A stretch of DNA of 64,000 nt from Patellaria atrata CBS 101060 (taxonomy: Eukaryota > Ascomycota > Dothideomycetes > Patellariales > Patellariaceae): positions 1,909,561 through 1,973,560 of the forward strand of contig MU006089.1 in NCBI GenBank assembly GCA_010093705.1, written 5' to 3'. Under the pieces are notes generated by a model, which saw nothing but the letters and a program-made list of their open reading frames with translations, made no database searches and was not told where the DNA came from. Below are positions 10,639 to 22,128 of this stretch, one piece after another. Position numbers and translations under genes: made by a program. Position 1 is the stretch's first letter; every line of letters begins with the position of its first letter.

Positions 10639-12144
10639 ATGTCTCGAGCTCTTGATCGCAGTCTTGATGAAATTGCGTCTACGAACGTAAGTAGAGCTGG
10701 CCGGCAATTGCACTTGCTATCCATCAGTACCAAATAGATATCTAATGGAGCTTCTTGATGTAGGCTCGCGGTTATCGTGGAGGCCGAGATCGACGTCAAA
10801 ACAACTGGCCGCGCGACGGCGTTAGAAAGGTGAATCTCGAAATTGTTAATGTTACTAGATTTTGTCTAACCTCAGTCACAGGTGTCTACTCCTCCTCATT
10901 ATCCTCCTCATCCCGGTTATATCCCTCCGACGCCTCAACGATAATCCTGCCTATGCTGCTGTGTGGCTTCAATCCACCGCTTCTCACCACCGTAGTGGCG
11001 CCGGAGGTCGATACGACGCGTTCATGTGATTAGTATATTTGCGATGTCGCTAACTTGGTTCCCTTCCTCATGATAATAGTCTAGCCAGAGAGATGAACCG
11101 AAGAACCTCGACCAGTACGTGACGCGCTGATATTGGGGTGATTCAGCAGCTAATTTTAACAGAGATTGGGTTCACGACCGTTTTGACGACGACGATTGTA
11201 TGCACGCAAAACAGTTGAATTGACTGGATTTAACAAATTGACAGCTCGACGACCCACGCGCGGACCCCACTCCCAAAGAGATAGGATAGAACGATACGCT
11301 CCAGAAAGTGACCAGTATGTAGCAGCATGAGTTCTTCCAAGTCGTCAACTTTCTAACGATGTGATAGAGCTTCGGGAGTAAAACTACGAGTCGAAAACTT
11401 ACACTATGAACTATCAGAGGATGACTTGAAGGTATAAGAAGCATTCCTGTATTCAATGAGCATACGCTTATGGAGTCAATATAGGAGCTTTTCGAACGCA
11501 TTGGTCGCGTGCAATCAGTTCAGTTGCTCTACGATCGTCATGACCGTAGCAAAGGTGTCGGCTTTGTCACTTATTATCGCGTATCTGATGCGCGTGCTGC
11601 TATCGATGAGTTCAATGGCGCAAATGCCAAAGGCCAACCTATCCGGCTATCTCTAGTTCCTCAACCAGCAGCCAGGCAACTTGCACGCAATCCTTTTGAC
11701 TATGTCGATGTTCCCGCCCGTAGTCTTTTCGATCGGATTGAGAATACCGGAACGCGCAGGCGTGGCAGGAGCTCTAGTCCTGACACATTCGTCAGACATA
11801 GCGATGTCAGCAAGCCTCCTCCGAGTAATATTGATCGTTACATCCCTGGCCAGCGTAGGAGATCTCCCCCAAGGCGTGGTAGCGGACGTGAAAGTGGACG
11901 AAGGCCTGGAGCTCGTAGAGAGCAGAGTGGTCGACGTGAGGATACTGGTAGACCCATAGTACAAGGAAGACCCAGGAAGACTCAACAAGAGTTGGATGCT
12001 GAGATGGAAGACTATTGGGGGAAAGGCACCAACGCTGATGAGTCCGCGAATGGTCACAACGGGAATTCTTTCATCCAGACAGCGGCAGCTGCTCCAGCGA
12101 ACACTAGCGCTCCAGTTGACGATGACATTGATATGATTGAGTAG
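10639..12144 (+). CDS. yra1: mRNA-export adaptor Yra1/ALY/REF
   Basis: Exons 10639-10686, 10764-10829, 11080-11114, 11163-11197, 11245-11314, 11368-11431 and 11485-12144 join in consistent phases to give 325 residues. The start MSRALDRSLDEIAS is the REF N-terminal box. NNWPRDGVRK, KNLDQDWVHDRF and an Arg-rich region follow. The RRM runs from KLRVENLHYELSEDDLKELF (RNP2) through KGVGFVTYYR (RNP1) to QPIRLSLVP. The C-terminal tail is Arg/Gly-rich and ends in the FoP-type duplication QQELDAEMEDYWGKG and an acidic DDDIDMIE. Yra1/ALY couples splicing and 3' processing to nuclear export by binding RNA, the TREX complex and Mex67. Intron 2 (10830-11079, 250 nt) is much longer than the others and hides a frame-breaking cassette with good splice signals, so its structure is the least certain part. 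The start context is TCAAGATGT. Confidence 0.88.
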
Positions 12145-12834
12145 ATCAAACAAAAGCGCAATTATGGCGAGAAAACGACTTGCTATATTTATAAATGCTT
12201 CAAAAGTCATGTCATATGGAAATATCGGTACGGTACAGTCTACTTAGCCCAAAAAATGGTGTATACACCAAACTCTCTTGAGTGCAGCAGCTTATTGTGA
12301 ATCGCGATTCCCTGACCAGGTCTTTGAATACCTCAGATAAGAATCAAGGCTCCTGTGACATACTCCGCATCATGAATCCGCCCTCTCGCGTTTCATGGTA
12401 CCATTATTCGATGCTGAATGATCACTATCGGACAAATCATCCTTACTTAACTGCTTGTTCGGTTGCTAATACACAATTCATAATAGATTATATGGAAATC
12501 GTATGCCCTATTCCTAACTATATAGTTATCCAATTTCGATTTTCGTACCTTCGTCTTTGCACAAACCATCACCGGTGATGCCCTCAAAAAAACGCTAGTC
12601 AGCTGCTGTGGAGAAAGTTACACAGCAGATTATGAAATGTAAGGGAATAGCATCAATTTCGTAATCATCGTCATGCCGGACTTCAACATAACTTTCTGCT
12701 CATATACGTATAATCATGTTTTAGGAATGAAGTGAACATCAGTTCAAACTGGATCGTAATCGATATAGAAGATGAAATGAACGAAGAGGAGCTCCTAATA
12801 GTTCATTTCAGCCGGACTCGTTTCATGCCGCTTC
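12145..12834. other. spacer between yra1 and DUF6590 gene A
   Basis: The two genes converge. No gene or repeat seen beyond probable 3' UTRs. Confidence 0.4.
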
Positions 12835-14713
12835 CTACGCCTCCTCAAACTGAATATCATCAATCCTGGAGAATCCAGCGCTGTCGGAAGCATTTTCGAG
12901 CATCCAGGAATTGATCAGTCTATGAAGGTGGTCCTTTTTTACCTGCCCCATGTCCTTCACTTTGACATTATGCTGGATAGGGTAATTGATCCCGAGATTA
13001 AGACGGGATGTTGGGAGTAGAGTGCATCCGCTGTCCTTTATTTCGATTTGTATAGGTTCTTTTCTCAATCCATTCTCGCCGGGAAGTGGTTGTGGCGGTT
13101 CACTGCTCGAGTAGACGATTGCATGCTGACTTGCCGAAGCAGGACATTTGAGCGTCGCCCGCTGTCCATACGTTGAGATCGGGCTATCTCATACTTTAGT
13201 AACGGTATCCAGTATCTCTAAAGGTGTCACAGACCATGCGCAGCAATGACCTCTTCCTTTCTTCTGCTGCACTACCACAAACCGACGGATCTGCGTGTAG
13301 ACCTTTCCATTAAATATTGTAGTGGTTATGTTCGACCGAGTTGAGGCTGGGTCTGCTGATGTCTCTCCGGCCGGTTCACTAAAAAGAACTGAGAAAACCT
13401 GGGGAAGCATTAGTACGATTACTTAATCTTTCCCCGTCGTCGCATCTCTCGCCTACTGTACGATCGATCTTAACCTTGTCTCTGACCTCTTTGTATAGGA
13501 AGCCGAAACGGACGAATAATACGCAATTATACGTAGGAGTTAACCGTGCATGCAACGTAAGTTCGGTTGAGACCGCGGCATTGACAGCCCGTCCGTTCNN
13601 NNNNNNNNNNNNNNNNNNNNNNNNNNNNNNNNNNNNNNNNNNNNNNNNNNNNNNNNNNNNNNNNNNNNNNNNNNNNNNNNNNNNNNNNNNNNNNNNNNTT
13701 ATTTGAAAAGCGTACAAAGATCCAAGAATGCGAATCACAATGAGGAAATGGTGATAAAACTGAAAGTGAAACGTACCCGCCCAGGAAAGAAGAACTCAGC
13801 GGGCCTAACTTTATAACCTGTGTGAGATTTAAATTAGCGCCCGTAAGTTCAACACTGGTGCAACTTACTCTCATCAAGTTCTCTAGTATCTCTGGTCGGT
13901 CTGATCGAATCCATGGTTTTGGATTGGTTCGGTCCGCTTCCGTACTGCGTAGCTCCATAACCCCCTAGTCAACGTCAGCACCTGGTTTGCCTTGGTTCCC
14001 TGCCATACCTGTTGCTGGACCTGGTTGCCAGGAACTTGATGATGAGACAACTACGCTACTCTCACTATGTTGGCCTATTGATCTGATCAGAGCGGTCACT
14101 CTTCGTTGGTATCGGTTGAAATACTTAATGGGGTAGGCGAATACAAATTATATATTCCATAAGGCTCACGGGGATGAGTAGGTTCGTAACTCGGCTGAGA
14201 GGGGACCGTTTGGTAAGGGTTCTGACCGTAACCCCCACCGGAGTAAGGTGCGTATTGTACCGGGCTCTTCTGAGAAACCGTTGTGTATGCCGTGGGGGCA
14301 TTTTGGTTAACCGGATTTCCCCATGGCTGGGTACCATACCCATAGTCTGTACCTGGCGATGAAGTATTTTGTGCTTCGTACAAGGTTCAGTATAATACAC
14401 TTGGAAGTATTGCAGGTTGGTTTGACCTACAGTATGGTGTCCCCACTGTCCGTGGTATCTCTGGTGACTGGCTTTGCTCATGAGTCTGATAGTGTTGTGT
14501 TTGACTCGACTGTCCCAGACTACCAGATTGTTCGGCTGGCTCGGCGACCCATACAGAGACCCACTGGCTCGTAGCTGTGTATAGTAAGCAATTCCATTAT
14601 CATAATCTACGCTGTGGGGAGGTTCCACGATTACCATGATCATATATTCTACGGAAATATCTCTTGTGTTCCTCACTCCACGTCAATTCAGTCTGTTGGG
14701 GCGACATCATCAT
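12835..14713 (-). CDS. DUF6590-domain protein A
   Basis: Eight exons fit on the minus strand: 14713-14635, 14574-14431, 14352-14100, 14064-14009, 13964-13869, 13817-13777, 13398-13235 and 13183-12835, about 393 residues. The N-terminus has a WSEEHKRYFRRIYDH segment, as in other members, followed by a Gln/Ser/Tyr/Gly/Pro-rich region. The conserved domain starts near TRELDESYKVRPAEFFFPGR, continues VFSVLFSEPAGE, then KVYTQIRRFVVVQQKKGRGH and CCACPISTYG, and ends with NYPIQHNVKVKDMGQV. It aligns along its length with protein B at 23270, and two introns (before SYK and before VFS) sit at the same position and phase. Function of this fungal family is unknown. The third junction would leave a 35-nt intron and may use another donor. 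Intron 6 (13399-13776) is long and contains an assembly gap. Confidence 0.75.
13599..13698. other. assembly gap (100 N)
   Basis: Exactly 100 unknown bases, the usual placeholder for a gap of unknown length. It falls inside intron 6 of DUF6590 gene A, so the true intron may be much longer. Confidence 1.
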
Positions 14714-17700
14714 CCAATTCGGTCATGGCGTTTTACTCGACATGAAGGTAAGAGAGCGCCTATATAACTTTCCATGGCTACGATCCCGTAGTCCGGTTCA
14801 TTCGAGAGCCGCAACTTTCCAGAAACATTAGCTGAACTGGGTCGATGAAGAGGGTAAATCGATTGAGCTTAGTCTGGTGGTCTAGTGCATAGGAATTCTT
14901 TGTCCCAATCGCTATATGGCTTTACGTATCAATCTCGACGGCTTGGCCTGCAGTAACCTACTGAAGCAATCCTGCATGAATAGTACGTTCCAATTTCCAT
15001 CAGTTCTGTATACGCCCCCTTTATCAGATGACCATCACTTCCGTAAGAAATCCCCTTATCACATAGTCGGGTTGGCAGCGTCCGGAGGTACTGGCATAAA
15101 AGTTAAGTATAACTATTTCATCTCGGATTGTCCACAGTTCGACTTCCCTCTTCTCTTGATAATACTCGTACAGGACCGCTATTTTACATTTTTTTTTCCA
15201 TTTAAAACTCATCTTTACAATGATACTATTGCAAATTTGACGGTTAGTGTCACCATCGTCACTAGACATAAGGCTTATCTAGGGCCTATCAATCCCTTGT
15301 TGGTCTCCTAATCATAAACAGTAGCCTGACCTATGTAGCAACCCTTAGTGTGCACCCCAAATTTCATCCTAACTCCAATGACATGACATCGCGTCGAGGT
15401 TTGAGCCTCATCAATGACCAAAAAGAATGAGCTCTTAGGGCAATTTAAATTCAATTCTTATGCAGGTGCGGGAGAAATCCTACAGGTCTTCAGACTACTG
15501 CAATAGATTCCCAGCCTGCCAGTCATAGAATAACACGGAAGTGTGCATAGTATTTCTCAGAGGGTGGAGGTGTTTCACTGCATGAGCAAGTCTCACGTCT
15601 CAGGGGCTCAAGTGGAATATTCAGTCAGAGACGATTCATCAATGGACGACACTGCATGACCAGGAACGTTTACCTCGTCTTGTCTTTGCCTCTATGCCTT
15701 CTTGTATCTTTCATCAGGTTTTGAGGCACCAGGTGACTCTTCTACCCTGCACGAGGTTGCACAACCTATTTAGTTCTCTTCTTTCCGTTAACTCGCGGCT
15801 GGGGAGAGAGGGTTGACACGTGTTGGAACTTCCACTTGCAGTGAAGTGAAAGGATACTCCCGCTCAAAAACTCGGGTCTTGTCGGACTCGACATGCTGTG
15901 CCACCCGGGCTAACGAATCAGATTTCATGAATCAAAGTGTTCATAGTACTTCCCATGCTCCCCTCCATCTCATCGAATTTCCGACCTCACTGTAAAAGTG
16001 TAGTGACTCAGGGTTGTAAAGGAGTCTACCGTGGGAATGGGATGTATTTCGGCGACGAAAGCACTTTAAGGTAACTAATGACCAGAAATCTTGCATATTC
16101 TTTTAAATTCTCGGATGCAAAGCCGCCAGTGAAATATCCATAGCGGAAACCGATCCAATGCTTCCATATCCTCGCTGCCTGTAAATCATATTTTTCCTGG
16201 TAAGTTCCTCTCGAAATAACTTGTTTCACGCATATCTCTCATTCTCCAATATGAAAGCTCCTAAGTTTTGCCTTCAGAATAACGGAAACTCTGATTATCA
16301 CCCTTACTTAGATGGGTTTCACGTCTTATGATCCGCTAGGTCTCCGTAAATACAGACCTATAATCAGCTCAGAAGATATGTTCCCCAAGCTATAATTAAA
16401 CCGGCTGAAATATCAACTTTCTTTCAATTCATACCTTTCAGAGTCGATGTTCTTTCGCTATGGTTTTGTCCATTTTCATTGGTCAGCTTCGTTACACCAC
16501 GATATTTATTCTCTTTGTCTATTGGCTAATCCACTTACGCACATTATAGTAAGAAATCTCTCACAACATCATTATTTGCTTTTGTATATAATGCTCACAT
16601 GGTGGAGAAAAAGTGTTCTGTTACGTAGAGGTATCCATCTCTTTTATTGTCTTTGATTGTGCTGTACCGCACGTCCGACTCAGAGTGGCCCTTTACATTC
16701 CCTTTCTAGATCTCTTTTAGAGATGACATCGCTTCCACACGACCGTATGAGGGTTCAAAACTTGAGTTGTGTTCCGAACTATATGTTCTGTTTGACGTTG
16801 ACATAGAGTTTATAAGTTATGGGCTAGAAGTACCCTTGTCCTACGCTAGTTCTAAGGTACATGTTAGTGTACCAGAATATTTCGGTCTCAACTTTATTTC
16901 GACTCTCCCCTTAATTACACGACGTCCTTAAGATGTATTAGTCTATGTATAGTTCATATACAAAGCTGCAATCAGACTTTTGGGAGCGTAAATATCTCAA
17001 CAGTATACTTGTGCTAACGAAAACGACGCGTACACCGAAACCCTCTAAAGTACAGAAACAAAAGCTCATTGTGGGATCGTGACTTCTACCCAGGTTTTTC
17101 GATTGCCTGCGTTCCGTATAAAACCACATCTATGACTATTCCAACTAATCTCACATCTTTGGTCTACTTATTAAGCAAATTCCGGTATGACGTCTTCTTG
17201 AAATATGAAACGCCGCAACGAACTAACAGTCGTTGTTCATTGGCATCAATCGTTTGCCGCAAACCGTTGAATGGGTCAAGCTCTTCAGGTAAATAGATAC
17301 GAATAACTCTTAAGCTCAAAAATTAACGTTAGCAACTCTACCCGTAGTCCTCTTACATCCGCATGGTTTCCCATCGAACTAGTTGAAAAATACCCAATGT
17401 CTGCTGCTAAGCAGATGTGGTTCGGAGGGATGTGGCCTATTCAAACACTTTATTGCAAAAAGGAGGCTTTGAAGACCTTTAAGCCGTTAATCAGATCAAG
17501 AAAACTCTAACAATATTAACGCACTAATGGGATAATGCCTGAAATCTTAAGCAACGGTTCAGCCCATGGCTTACAAGAGATTAGTTTTGTTTAAGCTGGA
17601 TACGAACCGCAACAACGGGCGGAGCTAAGCCGCACTTGTGAGCGTATGAAGTCTTAACTACTATATACGACGCACTCAGGTGAGATATTGGTTTCTAGAA

Positions 17701-18869
17701 TCCCCAAGCTCGAAAGACTTAGATCTATCTACCGAGCTAGAAGTCTCTGAAGGCATCGAAGACTCAGTCCCGTATCTGGATTTCTCGTTACTATCGATCT
17801 TTTGTCTCATGCGGTTTATATAGAGGATATGGAAGTTTTCCTTTCTTTAGCTAAAAAAGTATATTAATGGTCAAACTGGAAAAAATTCACCCCGTCCAGG
17901 TTCCTAAAACATTATTCCAGGTACTCCTTGCTCCATGAGCAACCAATACTATCGGCATTCTTTGTAGAAAGGGGCGGACCAACCTTCATGTATTTCAATG
18001 TATCTCTGCTCTAACGTTCTATATCACCGATCCTCGAAATCCCGTCAGGCTGACGTATGTTTACAGAACTACAACGCCAGGTTAATAATGAAGCATTACC
18101 ATATCTTACGTCGTTCATACAGCTTACATAGTAAACCTGTAATATTCTTGACCATAACTAGGTGCGCCAAGACTAATCAGATAGTTCTAACGTCTACCCG
18201 GTTAAACTATCCACCATGGAGGTTTCACAACACGGGGCCTTATGACAACCTCGAACTGGACTTATCTAGCCACGCTTCAGTCTAATTGCCTCGAGCCAGC
18301 GCATACTGTTGACGGCGGTGACGCGGCCCAACCTATCACCACTGGATTGCACCCCCATATGCGCATAACTTCCGCATAAGAACCCTGTATTATTCAAACA
18401 CGACAGGTGTCAGCTAAATGTTGCTTCCCCAGCCGTCAATCAGATGGAATGAAAAGAGCCTCATCGATATTGATTGTAGTGATTAAGTCTTTTTTTTTTT
18501 AATCCATTGTATTGCATTATCTACAATACTGCGCATGTAGCCTCTTGGGCTATGGCGCTACTCTTCTCTCTATATAAATCCCTATTCTAGGGCAATAATA
18601 TGTCTAGTGAGAGTGTCTGAGGATTGAAGCTCCCCAGTTGTTCAAACTTTGCAGTCTAATCCAAGCATTAGAAAAACTGGACCAACTCCACTACATCCTT
18701 TGCTCTTCAATTCCCTGCATTATATATCAATCTAGTTTTTCCCGTATTGTAACAGGCTAGAGCCTAGTGGTATGGGATGCCCTGCATCCGAAGATCAGCC
18801 AGTAATATTTCCCTCAAACCTACCCTCAGACTTTTCTCTTCTTCTTCATCTTGATTGTAGATAGCATCT
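14714..18869. other. gene-poor stretch inside the accessory island
   Basis: Over 4 kb with no frame that reads like protein; the longest open frame (14916-15311) is featureless and Cys/Phe/Ile-rich. A 10-T run lies near 18491. The base composition is unremarkable and I see no terminal repeats or transposase motif. It may be old, decayed insertion DNA, or the long upstream region of gene A. Confidence 0.4.
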
Positions 18870-19521
18870 GGACTAGATAGTTGGAATATAATTACTAGAG
18901 GCCGCTCACAGTCAGCTCCATCTTCACTATCATCAACCTCAACACTATCATATCCTAATGATATTATTCTAATGATGACGATACCAACGTTATAATCCCC
19001 ACCTCCACCTCCAGCGCCAGCAGCAGCAGCACCGCCGCCGCCACCGCCACACCCTTCTTATCCCTTTCCGTATCAGACTATCGTCCCACCGTTAGGACCA
19101 GGATTTAGTCTTCAGAAAGAGCCTGTTCCTGCCCCCAGTGTGGTTACTTCCGAACTGATGGCCGACTATCTATCCTCTGAATCTAGAGAGGGCCGACTGG
19201 AGGATGAAATGATTACTCTGAGATCTCAAAAAATCAAGATACTCGAAGAGAAAGGGGATATTCGCACATGGGTCTCCAACACAAACGGACGAGGAATATA
19301 CAGACAAAACTGGAGAATTGCATGCCGTGAGGCAAAGGTTGGAAAGCTTAGCCGAAGAAATGTGTAAAATAAGTGGAAACAAACCCATTCCTACTATAAG
19401 CGGCGAAAGACGAGGTAGGTCAACTGGCTCTCTGGCACTTTCTTCTACCGAGTCCCCAAGAATGCAAACTGCCGTCACTGAAAGCGGTGTCACGGGCTAG
19501 ACCCAATAGGTATAAGTGCCT

Positions 19522-19711
19522 TGGATGATCCAGCGGCTTAGCCATGCTATACTTTAATAGAACAGCTCACGCTGTTCTGGCACTTCTTTTACTTTCTTTC
19601 CTTAAGTTTAAGCTTCATGGATGATCCAGTAGCTTAGTCATGTTGTACTTTAATAGAACAGCTCACGCTGTTCTGACACTCGCTTTTGCTCTCTTTCCTC
19701 AAGTTTAAGCT
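19522..19711. repeat. two tandem ~93-bp repeats, each with an 8-bp-stem hairpin
   Basis: Copies at 19522-19614 and 19618-19711 both begin TGGATGATCCAG and end AAGTTTAAGCT. They differ at roughly ten sites, mostly transitions (C/T or G/A). Each holds the palindrome AGAACAGCTCACGCTGTTCT, a perfect 8-bp stem with a TCAC loop (19559-19578 and 19655-19674), which is unchanged between copies. Confidence 0.9.
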
Positions 19712-19714
19712 AAT

Positions 19715-19757
19715 GTCAAGGCTCAACCTCAGATGGAAGCTGAAATTGAGCCTTGAC
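19715..19757. repeat. 12-bp perfect inverted repeat
   Basis: GTCAAGGCTCAA at 19715-19726 is mirrored by TTGAGCCTTGAC at 19746-19757 across a 19-base loop. It sits between the tandem repeats and the resumed coding sequence. On RNA it would form a strong hairpin; it could also be an end of a small inserted element. Confidence 0.9.
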
Positions 19758-20103
19758 AAGCGGAGCCAACGTATCAGATGATCGTTTTGTTAAGATCAGA
19801 TCTCGAATAAGCGAATGGATATTAGACCGCCTACTTAATTCCCCTTTGGAAAGGGCAATACATAAGGCAGAACTTAGTGATCTAATGCTCGATGATCTGG
19901 CATGGTTGTATTTGGTGAAGAGATATTGGAACGATTCCGACGCACGGGATCCGGATCTGAAATACTACGGAGGCTCGGCGCTAGATTCCGCTTCCGAATC
20001 TCAAGAACACGCTATAAAGTCCGAGACCAAGAAGGTGAAGGCACTAGAGCCCTATCGAAATCATTTGAGGCTGAAAATCCAACGTGTACAGTCATTTCCC
20101 TAG

Positions 20104-20802
20104 ATTCATGTATTGCGTCAGATCCTGAATTAGGACGAGTGTACCCTTTTCTGAATTGCTAACTTACTTTTACTTTGATATAATTAAAAGCCTATTAATG
20201 TATTTATTACTGAGTCATTTTGTCTGAATATGCATAGATGTCACGCGCTCTGTGATGCTACATACTCTACTATAGCTACCCTTCCTCTCTAGTCAGATAT
20301 TACCTTGGCATTCAGTCTCATAGTCGATGAGCTTATGGGGTACCTTTGTCCCCTCTCAATAAAGCATTGTATACAGAAAGCTGATTCTCTACAGCACTTG
20401 GAAGCTCAATCCTCGAAATGATATGTATAACCGAACAGTTCAGAGAGGATTTATTGAACAAACGCTAGTTAGCACACTGATGATGCGAATCATTACTGTT
20501 ATCAATGGAATGGACATATTGTACCATTAACGCCGCATATTCTCAAACAATCGCTCTAGAAACACACTTCTCTTGTAAAAATTCTGCAGCATCTCGGAAC
20601 AATGAGGATATGCTCCTAATGAGGGTCACTTTAGGTGATTATATAGAGGTGATAGTGTCTATCCGGAAAGCCTCTCCGAGGATTTTGACACTTTGGAGTT
20701 GATTTCTGTTGTCGGCGTAGAATATGAAGAGTTTGCAACAACCAAGAGGCAAAGTGTAGATATCATCTTCTTGTGTCAAAGAGGCGGAGTTTGCCCTTGG
20801 CT
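20104..20802. other. spacer between the two coiled-coil genes
   Basis: The flanking genes converge here. No gene seen. Confidence 0.4.
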
Positions 20803-22128
20803 CTAGCCCCGTGGGTGTGCTTGCCGGATTGCCGTGCTATAAAGGAATGGTTCAGAATATCTTCTTCTAGGTTTATCTCCAGCCCACCTTTGGGGAGGAT
20901 GACATGATCGCGACGAAAGGCTAGAGTCTGCGTTCACTGGCATAACGGAGAGGCCGCTTGGTGGAATATGTATCTCCTCACCCCGCTCCCAAAAATTAGC
21001 TGAAGCTTCTTCCGTTGGCTGTATGTGCAGTAAGATATCTTCGTTCGCTTGGAAGATATCCGTAAGCCAATCCTGAATACGATCTGTGATGTCGTTGCTA
21101 TGAGTCGCGCGATGTCCGACTATAGTCTTACTTCGCGGAAATCGGTGAAAGTTATGCGACGAAGAGCGGACGTTATCGCTAGTAGAACTACCATGCAACC
21201 CAGGGCCCTGTGTGTTCTTTGGTATTCCTTCTGGAGGATCATCGCCACCTATTGACCCGTCGGGATAAAGACTATTGTCTAAACACTTTTGTTTCAGTTG
21301 AGATGCTTTCTCTACCGCTTCAGTAAGCTCCTTGACCAACTTTTCGCGGTTCATATTGTAAGTATTTAGGATCACCTGATCATCGGTCTTTACCTTTTTG
21401 CCCGGCCGTATTGTTCTTGCTATTCGGGCCATTTTGTGTTGGAAGTCAACCTCGAGTGCACGTAATCTTTCTCTGGAAACCTGAACATCACCAACACTAT
21501 CATAGTATTCTTCAAGCAGCGGGTCATCTTCATCAGAACTCTCTGTACTTATAGAAACGCTCGCTTGTTCGTTCATCGATGCCTGGGTGCTACTATATTC
21601 TGTTCCCCCGCTAGGAAGAATATGCTGCAAGTCATGATTGAGACCTTCTTCTCGCTCTTGGACTTTCATTTCCAAGTCTGTCAAACGTTTGTCTCGTTCG
21701 ATCAACAACTCCTCAAAGCCCTTTAGCTCGTTAACAGAATATAAAAGCTTCTCGTGTAATTGCTTAAACTTAGCGAATGTCTCCCCTGTAAAAGCGTTTT
21801 GAGCAATTTGCTCACCGAACTGTTCTACAAGTTCGTTTTGGTCAACGAGCGCATGACGGCGAAGTTCCATATTTCGTCTACGGAGATTGATAACTTGGAT
21901 TCTATGTGTACCGACAGAGTATCGAAGCTTCATAGTTCGCTTGAGCCTTTGCACGAGTTCTTTGCTGATATGAAACTCATCGTCTGTTTGTTCGCTAAGG
22001 GATGTCGAATCGTTGTTTCCCGTTGCGCGTTGAATAGAGACTGATTTCATTTCTTTCACCGAGCTGTCGCTTTGAAATGATATCTTTCTCGATCTGGGCA
22101 CATCCTGAGGTGCTAAATTAATGGGCAT
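20803..22128 (-). CDS. fungal coiled-coil protein, function unknown
   Basis: A single uninterrupted frame of 441 residues from an ATG at 22128. Residues ~50-165 form a strongly charged heptad-like region (SKELVQRLKRTMKLRYSVGT to RDKRLTDLEMKVQEREEGL), predicted coiled coil. Ser- and acid-rich segments follow (STESSDEDDPLLEEYYDSVG), then a second helical stretch around RERLRALEVDFQHKMARIAR. Near residue 350 comes SNDITDRIQDWLTDIFQANE, a short motif shared with the broken gene at 18870. The tail is Arg/Ser/Pro-rich. There is no signal peptide or membrane segment. I recognise no named domain; similar proteins are common as hypotheticals in filamentous ascomycetes. It is divergent from DUF6590 gene B, with 1.1 kb between the starts, which suggests possible co-regulation. 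Confidence 0.7.
   Translation of the reverse strand: MPINLAPQDVPRSRKISFQSDSSVKEMKSVSIQRATGNNDSTSLSEQTDDEFHISKELVQRLKRTMKLRYSVGTHRIQVINLRRRNMELRRHALVDQNELVEQFGEQIAQNAFTGETFAKFKQLHEKLLYSVNELKGFEELLIERDKRLTDLEMKVQEREEGLNHDLQHILPSGGTEYSSTQASMNEQASVSISTESSDEDDPLLEEYYDSVGDVQVSRERLRALEVDFQHKMARIARTIRPGKKVKTDDQVILNTYNMNREKLVKELTEAVEKASQLKQKCLDNSLYPDGSIGGDDPPEGIPKNTQGPGLHGSSTSDNVRSSSHNFHRFPRSKTIVGHRATHSNDITDRIQDWLTDIFQANEDILLHIQPTEEASANFWERGEEIHIPPSGLSVMPVNADSSLSSRSCHPPQRWAGDKPRRRYSEPFLYSTAIRQAHPRG

Larger units (their letters stand above)
18870..20103 (+). pseudogene. probable broken fungal coiled-coil gene, split by a repeat-bearing insert
   Basis: Protein-like segments occur in order. First comes a Ser-rich start (RGRSQSAPSSLSSTSTLS), then a Pro/Ala tract (19001-19060) leading to SYPFPYQTIVPPLGPG. 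A helical stretch follows: SELMADYLSSESREGRLEDE, then TDKTGELHAVRQRLESLAEE. After 250 bp of non-coding DNA comes SDDRFVKIRSRISEWILDRL with LNSPLERAIHKAELSDLMLD. The last block resembles the R-I-x-x-W-L-x-x motif near the C-terminus of the gene at 20803, so I infer the same family. The frame changes at least once near 19230-19260 (a six-A run) and stops before the insert. An upstream exon may start with the ATG at about 18775. It could instead be an intact gene with assembly errors, but the insert argues for loss of function. No known function. Confidence 0.4.

Noticed and set aside
10830-11033. Independent small gene inside yra1
   Set aside because: It is intronic on the preferred model and reads as low-complexity Ser/Leu; treated as a possible cassette exon instead.
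14009-14713. Apparent frame changes and an in-frame stop in the 5' part of DUF6590 gene A
   Set aside because: They disappear when introns at 14575-14634, 14353-14430 and 14010-14063 are removed; all resulting phases agree, so the gene is judged intact.
14916-15311. 131-residue plus-strand frame
   Set aside because: No recognisable motif, no splice context, random-like composition in a gene-poor block.
14714-18869. Transposon or virus-like element in the island desert
   Set aside because: No transposase, polymerase or capsid motif, and no long terminal repeats could be seen by eye.
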